NCBI GenBank assembly: GCA_036401375.1
Contig: DASWVB010000037.1
Span: 1-61,148 of the forward strand
Direction: 5' to 3'
DNA length: 61,148 nucleotides
DNA from: DASWUZ01 sp036401375
GTDB taxonomy: Bacteria; Acidobacteriota; Terriglobia; Terriglobales; Acidobacteriaceae
The position numbers and the translations under genes are program-made. Of this stretch, positions 51,341-60,695 are shown in pieces. Each line of letters begins with the position of its first letter. Within the stretch, counting starts at the first letter, position 1. Under the pieces are notes generated by a model. That model was not told the DNA's origin and ran no database searches. It saw only the letters and a list, made by a program, of their open reading frames with translations.

Positions 51341-52360
51341 TCATTTGGCCGCGCCCGTCATCTTAAAGATCGCCTGCGCGTTGGAGCTGTCGAAGCCGAG
51401 ATCGAGCTCCTCCTTCTCGGGTAGCGGCAGGCGGGTGATCAGCTCGTAGAAGGATCCCGGCACCTCCATTTCAACCTCGGTTGCGCCATCGGTTTTGAAG
51501 CTGCGCCTGACTCTCGACGCGAGGAAGGCAGTCTGGCGCACACGGCCGGATTGCGAGGTCTCGACCTTCTCCTTCATCGGACGTCCGAGCCGCTTCTGCT
51601 CGGCTGCGACCTGGTCGACGTCGGCGACGCGGTCGGTTGCGTGGTTGAAGGCGTTGCCCTCGGTCGCAATCCAGGCCATCTCGGGCGACTCGGCGAGCAG
51701 CGCCTCGTAGTCGGAGCGGCCGGGCACGGTGTGCTGGCGGTCGAAGCAGGCGGCGAGCACGGGCAGCAGCTTGACTGCATCGGGGATGCTGAGCTCCTGC
51801 GCGGCCTCGAGGGTTAGGAGCAGGCGGTGCGCCTCGGGGGTGATCGGGTCACGCGAGCTGCCCGTCACCCGCGCTACCGCCTGCTGAAACTCAGGGGAGA
51901 AGCGGTCCGGATGCAATTCGCTGATGAAGAATTGCGCGATCTGCTGCGGGTATTCAGCCTGGGCGTAGGAGCGCCCGGTCATGCGCAGCCGCTCGAGCGG
52001 ATAGACCCCGTGGAGTGCGTAGCCAAGGGGCCGCAGCAGGCGCACGATGGCCTCTTCCCCGGGCGGCAGAGCGCCCATGCCGCTCATCGCGACGGTGCGC
52101 ACCGCTCCATGATCGTGAAAGACCTTTGTGCCGTCGCGCAGGCAGTCGTCTACGTAGGCCGCCGCCGCGGGCACTCGGCGCAGCAGGTCCTCGAAGAGCA
52201 GCATGTTCAACGCCTGGGCGAGGACAGCCCGCGGGACGGCCGGCCCGGCGGCGTCGAGCAGCGGCGGGTGTACCTCAAGTACGCTCAGGAGGAAGCCGGT
52301 ACGCTCCGGCCCTGCAATCGATGTCAGTACTTCGTGTAACACTCCGCTGCCGTGCGTCAT
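51341..52360 (-). CDS. DUF1338 (2-oxoadipate dioxygenase/decarboxylase-like) protein
   Basis: This is a 339-residue cytoplasmic enzyme of the VOC superfamily. Motifs: FHDHGAVRTVAM with a metal His, FNHATDRVADVDQVAAEQ, and GSFYELITRLPLP. Relatives (HglS, YdcJ) convert 2-oxoadipate to 2-hydroxyglutarate in D-lysine catabolism using Fe(II). The C-terminal NAQAIFKMTG matches the family end. ATG at 52360 is chosen because the conserved domain begins there; the frame reaches 52516 but the added 52 residues are Arg-rich and unlike the family. No other lysine gene is nearby. Confidence 0.88.
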   Translation of the reverse strand: MTHGSGVLHEVLTSIAGPERTGFLLSVLEVHPPLLDAAGPAVPRAVLAQALNMLLFEDLLRRVPAAAAYVDDCLRDGTKVFHDHGAVRTVAMSGMGALPPGEEAIVRLLRPLGYALHGVYPLERLRMTGRSYAQAEYPQQIAQFFISELHPDRFSPEFQQAVARVTGSSRDPITPEAHRLLLTLEAAQELSIPDAVKLLPVLAACFDRQHTVPGRSDYEALLAESPEMAWIATEGNAFNHATDRVADVDQVAAEQKRLGRPMKEKVETSQSGRVRQTAFLASRVRRSFKTDGATEVEMEVPGSFYELITRLPLPEKEELDLGFDSSNAQAIFKMTGAAK

Positions 52361-52669
52361 TGCTGGAGCCTCACTTGCCGCAGGTGAACCGGGGTTTGAC
52401 TTGTCTCTCGATCCGTCTGGTCGATCCGAAACCCGTCGACCGCGCCTGTTCATCCTGCCTGTATGGTCGTGCCCGTCTATCATCCTCGTTCGCAGGTTGA
52501 AGAGTAAAGCGACCATGGCGCTTGATGAAGTGAAAGCGGCGGGGGGCCGCAGGGGCGCGTCTTTGGACAGCCAAAAGTCAGGATGCTACCGTTAGGTACC
52601 GGCTCTTCGTTCTACCACCTTTAAGGGTTGATCAGGTTGGTAGATTTTTGCGATCAGGGAGGACCTCTC
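52361..52669. other. Divergent spacer upstream of the gcv operon
   Basis: This 309-base region separates the DUF1338 gene and gcvT, which point away from each other. GGGAGG at 52657-52662 is the gcvT Shine-Dalgarno. No glycine riboswitch core was recognised. A GATCAGG motif occurs twice, at about 52630 and 52651. No other clear promoter was found. Confidence 0.4.
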
Positions 52670-53821
52670 ATGGGCAGCACAGCACCGAGCGCCGCGCCGG
52701 CAGCACTTCGCAAGACCGCCCTGAACGGGGCGCATCGGCAGCTGGGCGCAAAGATGGTCGACTTCGGCGGGTGGGATATGCCGGTCGAATACTCCGGCCT
52801 AGTCGCCGAGCACATGGCGGTGCGCACCGGGGTGGGCCTGTTTGACGTGAGCCACATGGGGGACATTCAGCTGCGCGGCCCGGGGTCGCTCGCCGCCGTG
52901 CAGACGCTCTCGATGAACGATGCGTCGCGACTCGCCGTGGGCCAGGCGCACTACTCCGCGATGCTGTACCCGGACGGCACCTTCGTCGATGACATCCTGG
53001 TGCACAAGCTGAGCGATAACGACTATCTGCTGGTGATCAACGCCGGCACCCGCGAGAAGGATGTGCAGTGGGTGCGCTCCCAGGTGGGGCACCTGCCCGG
53101 CATCCACGTCAGCGACTACAGCGACATGTATACCCAGCTTGCGATCCAGGGACCGCGGGCCGCCGAGACGATGGCCAAGCTGGTGAAGAAGGATTTGTCG
53201 ACGCTAAAGAACTACTGGTTCACGTGGACCACGGTCTGCGGGTTGCCGAATACCCTGCTCGCACGCACCGGCTACACGGGCGAGGACGGTTTTGAAATTT
53301 ACATTCCTTCCGACGAGGCGACGAGCAGGCGGGTATGGGCGGAGGTACTGGAGGCGGGCGCGGAGTTTGGCATCCTGCCGTGCGGACTGGGGGCGCGCAA
53401 CACGCTGCGCCTGGAGTCGGCGATGGCCCTTTACGGCCATGAAATCTCGGATGAGATCAACGTCTTCGAGGCGGGTCTGGACCGCTATTGCAAGCTGGAC
53501 AAGGGGCCATTCACAGGATCAGAGGCGCTGCGCAAGATCGCGGCCGAGGGCGGGCCGACGCGCAGGCTGGTGGGCCTCGAAATCTTCGAGCGCGGCATCG
53601 CCCGCGATGGCTACCGCGTCTTCGACGAGAGCGGCACGCAGATCGGCAATGTGACCAGCGGCTCGCCTGCACCCTTCCTCAAGAAGAACATTGCGCTCGC
53701 CTATGTGCCGCTGGCCTACGCGGCGCTCGACAGCGTGGTCTATGTGCAGGTGCGCAGCAACATGGTGGGTGCGCGGGTGGTGCCGACTCCCTTTTATCGG
53801 CGCCCCAAAAAACAGGTCTGA
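52670..53821 (+). CDS. gcvT: Glycine cleavage system T protein (aminomethyltransferase)
   Basis: GcvT takes the aminomethyl group from lipoylated GcvH, releases ammonia and passes the one-carbon unit to tetrahydrofolate. The 383-residue protein has KMVDFGGWDMPVEY, GVGLFDVSHMGDIQLRG (folate-binding region), RTGYTGEDGFEIY, and GLGARNTLRLESAMALYGHEI with the catalytic Asp-type environment. The C-terminal barrel (FLKKNIALAYVP) is complete. ATG at 52670 is chosen because GGGAGG is six to ten bases upstream. It is first in the gcv operon. Confidence 0.97.
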   Translation: MGSTAPSAAPAALRKTALNGAHRQLGAKMVDFGGWDMPVEYSGLVAEHMAVRTGVGLFDVSHMGDIQLRGPGSLAAVQTLSMNDASRLAVGQAHYSAMLYPDGTFVDDILVHKLSDNDYLLVINAGTREKDVQWVRSQVGHLPGIHVSDYSDMYTQLAIQGPRAAETMAKLVKKDLSTLKNYWFTWTTVCGLPNTLLARTGYTGEDGFEIYIPSDEATSRRVWAEVLEAGAEFGILPCGLGARNTLRLESAMALYGHEISDEINVFEAGLDRYCKLDKGPFTGSEALRKIAAEGGPTRRLVGLEIFERGIARDGYRVFDESGTQIGNVTSGSPAPFLKKNIALAYVPLAYAALDSVVYVQVRSNMVGARVVPTPFYRRPKKQV

Positions 53822-53907
53822 ATCGTACCGGGCAAACATCAAAATACCGGCCTGCTGAGCCGCCCTCGCGCATCGCTGCTGAACTCGTAAGATGGAAAGA
53901 GAGAACG

Positions 53908-54291
53908 ATGGCCTATCCCCAGAACTATCGCTACACCCGCGAACACGAGTGGATCGACCCTGCAACCGGGCGCGTCGGCATCACGGATTACGCTCAGAAC
54001 TCGCTGGGCGACATCGTCTTTGTGGAGCTGCCCAAGGTGGGCACGGTGTTTGGGGAGGGGAAGACCTTTGGCACTGTCGAATCGGTCAAATCGGTCTCGG
54101 ACCTCTTCGCCCCGGTAAGCGGGACGGTCGCCGAGATCAACGAGGAGCTGAACGCCTGGCCGGAGAAGATCAACGCCGACGCTCACGAGTCGTGGATCAT
54201 GAAGCTCACAGCCGCAAATCCGCACGATGCCGACGCTCTGCTCGACGCGGCTGCTTATGAGAGGTACATCGCCGAGGAGGGCGCTCACTGA
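53908..54291 (+). CDS. gcvH: Glycine cleavage system H protein
   Basis: GcvH carries the aminomethyl intermediate on its lipoyl arm between the P, T and L proteins. The 127-residue protein starts MAYPQNYRYTREHEWI and has the lipoylation site Lys61 in FGTVESVKSVSDLF, then PVSGTVAEINEELNAWPEKINADAHESWI. The length is normal. It is 86 bases downstream of gcvT; a longer frame to 53488 overlaps gcvT and is a shadow. Confidence 0.97.
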   Translation: MAYPQNYRYTREHEWIDPATGRVGITDYAQNSLGDIVFVELPKVGTVFGEGKTFGTVESVKSVSDLFAPVSGTVAEINEELNAWPEKINADAHESWIMKLTAANPHDADALLDAAAYERYIAEEGAH

Positions 54292-54330
54292 GGGTGCTCA
54301 AATGCGGGCGCTCAGTTGGGGCGCTCAGTG
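54279..54330. repeat. Short repeats of GGGCGCTCAGT after gcvH
   Basis: GGGCGCTCACT, GGGTGCTCA, GGGCGCTCAGT and GGGCGCTCAGT are spaced by 5-9 bases, beginning within the last gcvH codons. They separate gcvH and gcvPA. Confidence 0.65.
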
Positions 54331-54452
54331 GGAGCGGGAGTGTTGCTCGCATCCGGGCAGCGCGAGTGCATTTCGGCGACGGCAAGTAGCACGAGGTAGC
54401 AGCAGGACCAGCAGCACTAACTGATTTTCCGCAGCAAAGAGGAAGCCGCAGC

Positions 54453-55814
54453 ATGCGCTATCTGCCAAAATCTCCCGCCGACCGCCTTGCCATGCTCGAG
54501 AAGATCGGCGTCCGATCGATCGACGATCTCTTCTCGACGATCCCGGCGGAGTACCGGCTCACGCGCGACCTCGACGTGCCGCGCCAGCATGGGGAGGCGG
54601 AGATTATCGGCCACTTCAAGCGTGCCGCTGCGCTCAACGCGGCAGGGTATACGAGCTTCCTCGGAGCGGGCGTCTACAGCCACTACCGGCCCGTGATCAT
54701 CGATACGCTGGTGCAGCGCGGCGAGTTTCTGACGTCTTACACGCCGTACCAGGCAGAGATTACCCAGGGCACCCTGCAGGCCATCTTCGAGTTCCAGACG
54801 ATGATCTGCGAGCTCACGGGAATGGAGATTGCGAACGCCTCGATGTACGACGGCTCGACCGGTGCAGCCGAGGCGGTGATGATGGCGGTACGGATCACCG
54901 GGCGCGACGGCGTGGTCGCCGCCCGCACTGTGCATCCGGAGTATCGCGAGGTGATGCGGACCTATGCGCAGCACCAGGGCCACTTCGCAGCCGAGGTTGG
55001 CTACGGGGAGGATGGGCGTATCGATCTCGCGGCGCTCGACGCGGCGGTCTCGGAGCAGACTGCGTGCGTGCTGGTGCAATCTCCTAATTTCTTCGGAGTT
55101 GTCGAGGACATCCCTGCCATCGCAGACCTGGTGCACCGGAAGGGCGCCCTGCTGGTGGTCTCGATCGCCGAGGGAATCTCGCTCGGCATTGTGCGGCCAC
55201 CAGTCGAGGCTGATATCGTCTCGCTCGAGGCGCAGTCCTTTGGAGTGGCGCTCAGCTATGGGGGTCCCTACTGCGGCGTGATCGCGTCGAAAGAAAAGTT
55301 TGTACGGCAGATGCCCGGCCGGCTGGTCGGTGAGACCAAGGATACGGAGGGGCGGCGCGGGTTTGTGCTGACGCTCTCGACGCGGGAGCAGCATATCCGC
55401 CGCGAAAAGGCCACGTCGAACATCTGCACCAACCAGGCGCTGATTGCGCTGATGGCTACGATCTTTCTGACGGTGTATGGCAAGGAGGGGATGCGCGAGC
55501 TGGCGCTGCATAACCTTGCCACGGCGCAATATGCGGCGAGGACGCTGGGCGCGGCCTCGGGAGCGAAGCTGCTGTTCCCGGGGACGCCGCGCTTTCACGA
55601 ATTTGTGCTGCAGACCGAGGAGCCTGTAGAGGCGATCAACTCCCGGCTGCTCGAGGGCAGGATCATTGGCGGCCTGTCGCTCGAGAAGTGGTATCCGGAG
55701 CTTGGAAACGCCGCCTTGTGGTGTGCGACCGAGCTCACCACGCGGGAGCAGATCGATCAAGCTACTGCTATCGTTACAAATATGGCTGCAGTCGAGGCTG
55801 TAGCGGCTAGTTAA
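54453..55814 (+). CDS. gcvPA: Glycine dehydrogenase (decarboxylating) subunit 1
   Basis: GcvPA is the N-terminal half of the P protein, which decarboxylates glycine and loads the aminomethyl group on GcvH lipoate. The 453-residue length is normal. Motifs: MRYLPKSPADRLAMLEKIG, FLGAGVYSHYRPVIID, FLTSYTPYQAEITQGTLQA, MYDGSTGAAEAVMMA, and FGVALSYGGPYCGV. The split form with GcvPB is typical of many non-proteobacterial bacteria. It follows gcvH after a repeat-containing gap of about 160 bases. Confidence 0.97.
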   Translation: MRYLPKSPADRLAMLEKIGVRSIDDLFSTIPAEYRLTRDLDVPRQHGEAEIIGHFKRAAALNAAGYTSFLGAGVYSHYRPVIIDTLVQRGEFLTSYTPYQAEITQGTLQAIFEFQTMICELTGMEIANASMYDGSTGAAEAVMMAVRITGRDGVVAARTVHPEYREVMRTYAQHQGHFAAEVGYGEDGRIDLAALDAAVSEQTACVLVQSPNFFGVVEDIPAIADLVHRKGALLVVSIAEGISLGIVRPPVEADIVSLEAQSFGVALSYGGPYCGVIASKEKFVRQMPGRLVGETKDTEGRRGFVLTLSTREQHIRREKATSNICTNQALIALMATIFLTVYGKEGMRELALHNLATAQYAARTLGAASGAKLLFPGTPRFHEFVLQTEEPVEAINSRLLEGRIIGGLSLEKWYPELGNAALWCATELTTREQIDQATAIVTNMAAVEAVAAS

Positions 55815-55943
55815 GGGCCTGGGAGTGAGTATTTGTAACAGCCAATGCGCCTGTTGCCGTGTGGGCTGATTTACGACCGGGCTGATTGACGGCGCCAGCA
55901 GACGGAGACAAGTTCCATTACGTGCGGGTAGGAAGGTAAACGA

Positions 55944-57479
55944 ATGGCGACAACGGAAACACATCCCGCAGAGGCGGCATCAAGTCCCTTTGAGGGAACG
56001 CGACGCAAGGTGTCTTCGCATCTTTCGCAGAACGAGGCGCTGATCTTCGAGAAATCGTCGGCGGGCAAGCGGGCGTACAAGCTGCCGCCGCTCGATGTTC
56101 CCGAGGCCGACGTCAGCGCGGTGCTTGGCGATGCGGCCCGCGAAGACACCGGCTACCTGCCCGAGCTCAGCGAGATCGAGATCATCCGCCACTTCACCCG
56201 GCTCTCGACCTGGAACTATGCCATAGACCTTGGAATGTACCCGCTGGGCAGCTGCACGATGAAGTACAACCCGCGGGTGAATGAGTTTGTCTCCCGGCTG
56301 GAGGGGATCGCGGAGGCTCACCCGTATCAGCCGGAGTCGCTCTCGCAGGGCGCCCTGCAGGTGATCCGGCAGCTGCAGAACTGCCTGATCGAGATCACCG
56401 GGATGGACGCGATCACGCTGCAACCCGCGGCCGGGGCGCATGGCGAGTTCACCGGCATCCTGCTGGCGCGCGCTTATCACGAGTCAAAGGGCAATGCTCG
56501 CAAGACGATCATCATTCCCGACTCCGCGCACGGCACCAACCCTGCGACCGCCGCGACGTGCGGCTACCAGGTTGCGAATCTTCGCTCGAACTCGCTCGGG
56601 ATGGTGGACGTTGCGCAGCTCGAGCAGATGGTGACGGAAGACACGGCTGCGCTGATGCTCACCAATCCCTCGACCATCGGCGTCTTCGAGAGCGAGATCC
56701 ACAAGATAGCGGACGTCCTGCACGCCAAGGGCGCGCTGCTCTATATGGATGGCGCCAACATGAACGCGCTGGTTGGGAAGACGCGGCCCGGCGACTTCGG
56801 CGTAGACGTGATGCACCTGAACCTGCACAAGACGTTTTCGACGCCGCATGGCGGAGGCGGCCCGGGCTCAGGCCCTGTGGCATGCAAGAGGATTCTGGAG
56901 CCGTTCCTCCCGATTCCTATCGTGCGCGAGCAGGCGGACGGCAGTCTGCATCTCGACTACGACAGGCCGCAGTCGGTTGGACGGGTGCGCATGTTCTATG
57001 GAAACTTCGGCATGTTTGTGCGCGCGCTTGCATACATTCTGGCGAACGGGCCGGATGGTCTGCGCCAGACGACGGAAGACGCGGTGCTCAACGCGAACTA
57101 CATCCGCAAGAATCTTGAAGACGTCTACGACCTGCCGTACAAGACGCCTACTCTGCACGAGGTCGTCTTCAGCGATCGGCGCCAGACGCAGCGTGGAGTG
57201 AAGACGGGCGACCTGGCGAAGCGGCTGATCGACTACGGCTTTCACCCTTATACGACTTCGTTTCCGCTGATCGTGCCGGGCGCGCTGATGATCGAGCCGA
57301 CGGAGAGCGAGTCGAAGGAAGAGCTCGATCTATTTATCGACGCGATGCGGCAGATCGCGCGGGAGGCCGATGAGAACCCGCAGCTCGTGCTCGATGCGCC
57401 GCACAGCACACGCATCTCGCGGCTCGACGAGACCACGGCTGCGCGCAAGCCGATCCTGCGCTGGAAGCCGGCCTCTTAG
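55944..57479 (+). CDS. gcvPB: Glycine dehydrogenase (decarboxylating) subunit 2
   Basis: GcvPB holds the pyridoxal phosphate of the P protein. The 511-residue protein has the lysine-binding motif LNLHKTFSTPHGGGGPG with Lys296. Other motifs: YPLGSCTMKYNPRVNEF, LQPAAGAHGEFTGI, IPDSAHGTNPATA, and GFHPYTTSFPLIVPGALMIEPTESESKEELD. The N-terminal 35 residues are a family-variable extension. It is 129 bases after gcvPA and completes the gcv gene set apart from lpd, which is absent here. Confidence 0.97.
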   Translation: MATTETHPAEAASSPFEGTRRKVSSHLSQNEALIFEKSSAGKRAYKLPPLDVPEADVSAVLGDAAREDTGYLPELSEIEIIRHFTRLSTWNYAIDLGMYPLGSCTMKYNPRVNEFVSRLEGIAEAHPYQPESLSQGALQVIRQLQNCLIEITGMDAITLQPAAGAHGEFTGILLARAYHESKGNARKTIIIPDSAHGTNPATAATCGYQVANLRSNSLGMVDVAQLEQMVTEDTAALMLTNPSTIGVFESEIHKIADVLHAKGALLYMDGANMNALVGKTRPGDFGVDVMHLNLHKTFSTPHGGGGPGSGPVACKRILEPFLPIPIVREQADGSLHLDYDRPQSVGRVRMFYGNFGMFVRALAYILANGPDGLRQTTEDAVLNANYIRKNLEDVYDLPYKTPTLHEVVFSDRRQTQRGVKTGDLAKRLIDYGFHPYTTSFPLIVPGALMIEPTESESKEELDLFIDAMRQIAREADENPQLVLDAPHSTRISRLDETTAARKPILRWKPAS

Positions 57480-57557
57480 AGCAGGAAAGCTTGCTGCCTT
57501 CGCTCGGCTAGAAGCAGCGCGCAACTTTGTTCAGTATAAAAGCGGCGAGGAGACGTG

Positions 57558-57830
57558 ATGTCTGTGTTTGAAGATCGGCGCGAAGAGCTGGAGAAGCATG
57601 AGTTCATGATGGGCGCGTCTCGCGGCCGCCTCGCCGTCTCGCTCGACATGGTGACGGACGCGCTGATCCTGATCGGGCAGCATGGCGTCTACTGCACCTC
57701 GGCGCGCAACCCGTCGAAGCCTGCGCTCGATCTTGACACGGTGATGAACGAGCTGCGGGGCGCGAAGGAGTTGATCCAGTCCGTGATGGAGGAGCTGCGC
57801 CAGCAGCGCGCCTCCGCAACGCAGGCCTGA
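57558..57830 (+). CDS. Small helical hypothetical protein
   Basis: This is a 90-residue protein, mostly helical: EDRREELEKHEFMMG, SLDMVTDALILIGQHG, and a C-terminal amphipathic helix (VMNELRGAKELIQSVMEELRQQ). One Cys is in VYCTSARN. No family was recognised. ATG at 57558 follows GCGAGGAG. The gene is 78 bases after gcvPB and 10 bases before the DUF1697 gene, so it may be part of that transcription unit. Confidence 0.65.
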   Translation: MSVFEDRREELEKHEFMMGASRGRLAVSLDMVTDALILIGQHGVYCTSARNPSKPALDLDTVMNELRGAKELIQSVMEELRQQRASATQA

Positions 57831-57840
57831 TCACCACGCC

Positions 57841-58383
57841 ATGTCGACTCGTTATGCTGCGCTGCTTCGGGGTATCAATGTCGGCGGCAAGAACATGCTG
57901 CCGATGAAGGAGCTAGCGGCCATGTTTGCGGCGGCGGGCTGCACGGACGTGCGCACTTACATTCAGAGCGGCAACGTCGTCTTCCATGCCCCGCGGCAGA
58001 TCGCAGAGACGGTGCCGGCGCGAGTCACGGAGCAGATCGAGGCACAGTTCGGGCTGCGTATACCGGTGGTGATGCGGTCGAGAGAAGAGATGGCGCGGGT
58101 GGCGACGAGCAATCCGTTCCTGATCTCCGGAGCCGCTGCCCAGTCCCTGCATGTCTACTTTCTCAAGGACCGCCCGACGCCGCATGCCGTTGCGGGCCTC
58201 GATCCGGAGCGCTCCGCTCCAGACCTCTTCACTGTCTCAGGAAGCGAGATCTATGCGCTGCTGCCGAATGGCAGCGCACGAACAAAGCTGACGAACGCTT
58301 ACTTCGACGCGAAGCTCGGGACGGTGAGCACGGTGCGCAATTGGAATACGGTGCTGAAGCTCCACGCCATGTTGCAGGGCTGA
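57841..58383 (+). CDS. DUF1697 domain protein
   Basis: This is a 180-residue cytoplasmic protein of the DUF1697 family. The N-terminal MSTRYAALLRGINVGGKNMLPMKELAAMF is the family signature. VRTYIQSGNVVFHA and LHVYFLKDRPTP follow, and the C-terminal AYFDAKLGTVSTVRNWNTVLKL is complete. Function unknown. It starts 10 bases after the small helical protein and is convergent with rsmI. Confidence 0.93.
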   Translation: MSTRYAALLRGINVGGKNMLPMKELAAMFAAAGCTDVRTYIQSGNVVFHAPRQIAETVPARVTEQIEAQFGLRIPVVMRSREEMARVATSNPFLISGAAAQSLHVYFLKDRPTPHAVAGLDPERSAPDLFTVSGSEIYALLPNGSARTKLTNAYFDAKLGTVSTVRNWNTVLKLHAMLQG

Positions 58384-58396
58384 CCGGGTCGCGGAC

Positions 58397-59356
58397 TCAG
58401 CGCCGGGCGCGCTCACGCTGCAGTTCGCGATAGGCGTCGCTCTTCGAGATGCCGCGCTCGCGGGCGATTCGCTTGAGGGCCTCTTTTTCGTCAATACCCT
58501 CTGCCGCGAACGACGCGACGCGTTCCACGAGACTTTTAGCGGACACTGCTGCGGGAACCGGGCGCATGGCCTCGACCAGCAGGGTGATCTCGCCGCGGAT
58601 GCGGTCGCGGCTGCTTAACTCCGCGCGCACCGTGCTGGCCGCGCCGCGAAGAAACTCCTCGTAGATCTTGGTCAGCTCGCGGGCGACGACCACGCGGCAC
58701 TCTGCGCCCCAGACTGCCTCGACATCCGCGAGGGTATCCACAATGCGGTGGGGCGCCTCGTAGAAGATGAGGGTGATGCGGTCGTCTTCGGTGGCGATTG
58801 TGGAGAGCCGCTCCAGTTCAGCGCGGCGTCCGCCTGACTTCGGCGGCAGGAAGCCTGCATAGAAGAATCGTCCGGTAGGCAGGCCGGAGGCGACCAGCGC
58901 ACTCAGGGCGGCATTGGCGCCGGGTACGGGGTAGACGGCGATGCCGGCAGCTATGGCTGCGGCGGCGAGGGTCATGCCGGGGTCGGAGATGCCGGGCATG
59001 CCGGCATCGGAGACGACGGCGATACGCGCCCCCTGCTGCAAGAGCTGCAGCAGCTCGGCGGTGCGGGCTGTCTCGTTATGTAAGTGGCAGCTTACCGTTG
59101 GCGTCTCGATGGCGAAGTGGTTCAGCAGCTTCTGCGTCTGGCGAGTGTCTTCACAGGCGATGCGGTCGGCGGAGCGCAGCACGCGCAGCGCACGCAGGGT
59201 GATGTCCTCAAGATTGCCAATGGGAGTGCCTACGAGGTAGAGCCCGGGCGCGAGGGGACGATCGGCAGCGGCTGCACTTTGAGCCAAGTGCGAAGCGTCA
59301 TGTGACTGCCCGGCCTGCTGCTGATTTGCGTTTGGGTCTTCGAGGTTATCGCTCAT
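58397..59356 (-). CDS. rsmI: 16S rRNA (cytidine1402-2'-O)-methyltransferase
   Basis: RsmI methylates the ribose of C1402 in the 16S decoding centre, using SAM. The 319-residue protein has a tetrapyrrole-methylase fold: GLYLVGTPIGNLEDITLRAL, the DTRQTQKLLNHF segment, AVVSDAGMPGISDPG, and YPVPGANAALSALVASGL. The C-terminal HTH-like extension (KSLVERVASFAAEGIDEKEALKRIARERGISKSDAYRE) is normal. A Gln/Ala-rich N-terminal extension of about 35 residues precedes the core. Confidence 0.96.
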   Translation of the reverse strand: MSDNLEDPNANQQQAGQSHDASHLAQSAAAADRPLAPGLYLVGTPIGNLEDITLRALRVLRSADRIACEDTRQTQKLLNHFAIETPTVSCHLHNETARTAELLQLLQQGARIAVVSDAGMPGISDPGMTLAAAAIAAGIAVYPVPGANAALSALVASGLPTGRFFYAGFLPPKSGGRRAELERLSTIATEDDRITLIFYEAPHRIVDTLADVEAVWGAECRVVVARELTKIYEEFLRGAASTVRAELSSRDRIRGEITLLVEAMRPVPAAVSAKSLVERVASFAAEGIDEKEALKRIARERGISKSDAYRELQRERARR

Positions 59357-59391
59357 CCTGCAGCCCAGCTACTAACGGGTTAGTAGTTCTT

Positions 59392-60507
59392 TCACGAGTT
59401 CGAGGATTCGCGCAGATGCTTGCGGTGCTCGGCGAGCATGTTCATCGAGTGCATCAGGTTCTGCAGGGTCACTATGCCCACAATCTTTTCGCCCTCGGTG
59501 ACGGGGATGAGCGAAAGCCCGCGCCCGCGCGTGATGCGGCGGATCATCGCGCCCAGAGAGTCGCTGGGCTGGGCGACCTGGAAGGCCTTTGACATCACGC
59601 CCTGCACGTAGCCGTTGCCGTCGCTGCGCAGGGCGTCGAGGATGCTCTGCTTCGAGACCACCCCGACGAGAAACGGTCCACGCACCACGGGGAAGTCATC
59701 CTGCAGGCTATGGATGGCCTTGTAGAGTGCGTCCTCGAGGGTGTCGGAGGGTGAGAGCGTGGAGAAATCCGTCAGCATCACGTCGCGCATGTGCACGGTG
59801 TCGACGACCGATTGAAAGAGCACGCCCTGGTCATCCAGTTGCGCGCCGAGGAAGATGAAGGAGCCGGCCATGATCATCCAGGGGCTGCGCAGTAGAACCC
59901 CTCCGCAGAAGATGACAATGGCGATGATCTGGCTGACGCCTGTGCTCCTCCTGGTTGCTGTGGCTGCGCCGTCGCCGCGCGCCCACACGCCCCGCAGCAC
60001 GCGTCCGCCGTCGAGGGGGTAGGCGGGCAGCAGGTTGAGCAGCCCCAGCAGCACGTTCATCCAGACGGCGCTTCGCATCAGGTAGTTGGGCGTGATCCAT
60101 GGCCGGCCGAGCAGGCTGATCTCAGAGGAGGCGCCGAGCATCAGGGCAGCGATCATGCCGCCAAAGAGCAGGTTGGCGGCCGGCCCGGCGAGCGCGAGTG
60201 CCGTCTGGACGCGCGGCTCAAGGGCACGCTCGACGCTGTCGGGGTTCGCGTAGGAGAAGAGGCCGCCGATGGGCAGCAGCAGGACAGTCCGCAGCTGCAA
60301 TCCGAAGTAGGCAGCGGTTGTGAGCCGCGCAATCTCGCGGACCAGTACGGCGATCAGCAGCAGCAGCCACAGCATCGTGCCCCGCCAGGTGGCGGCCTCC
60401 AGCGCGCTGCTGGCGAAGAGGCACACGCCAAAGAGCAGCACAAAGAAGGTGTGGATGCGCATGTCCACGCCCAACCATCGTCCCAGCGGAAATGACCAGC
60501 CACGCAT
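59392..60507 (-). CDS. M50-type membrane protein with CBS pair, protease site lost
   Basis: This is a 371-residue polytopic inner-membrane protein with the layout of site-2 proteases. Helix 2 normally has HExxH; here the segment is AVLVREIARLTTA, giving Arg57-Glu-Ile-Ala-Arg61. AGPAANLLFGG and LNLLPAYPLDGGRVLRG (Asp166) are preserved. The C-terminal 130 residues form a CBS domain pair (MRDVMLTDFSTLSPSDTLEDALYKA, VMSKAFQVAQPSDSL). With both His ligands replaced it should not cleave proteins. It may act as a CBS-regulated scaffold or competitor of active paralogues (inference). Confidence 0.85.
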   Translation of the reverse strand: MRGWSFPLGRWLGVDMRIHTFFVLLFGVCLFASSALEAATWRGTMLWLLLLIAVLVREIARLTTAAYFGLQLRTVLLLPIGGLFSYANPDSVERALEPRVQTALALAGPAANLLFGGMIAALMLGASSEISLLGRPWITPNYLMRSAVWMNVLLGLLNLLPAYPLDGGRVLRGVWARGDGAATATRRSTGVSQIIAIVIFCGGVLLRSPWMIMAGSFIFLGAQLDDQGVLFQSVVDTVHMRDVMLTDFSTLSPSDTLEDALYKAIHSLQDDFPVVRGPFLVGVVSKQSILDALRSDGNGYVQGVMSKAFQVAQPSDSLGAMIRRITRGRGLSLIPVTEGEKIVGIVTLQNLMHSMNMLAEHRKHLRESSNS

Positions 60508-60695
60508 CTTGGTGACGCCCTTTCGCGGCCCGCCAGATAGCTGGAGCGCCGGCGACCCTCTTGCTGCATTGTAGTGGGCGGGGGAGTGATTCGACGAACT
60601 GCGTGGGGTCGGTCTCTCTATCAGGCGACGTGAGCGTGGTGTGCTCGCGCAATCCGCATGAGCGCGCAGTTGACCGCACCATCTACGATGAGGGA

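Noticed and set aside
52520..52669. Glycine riboswitch upstream of gcvT
   Set aside because: A glycine riboswitch is often found before gcvT, but the conserved core elements could not be recognised here and no tandem aptamer pattern is visible.
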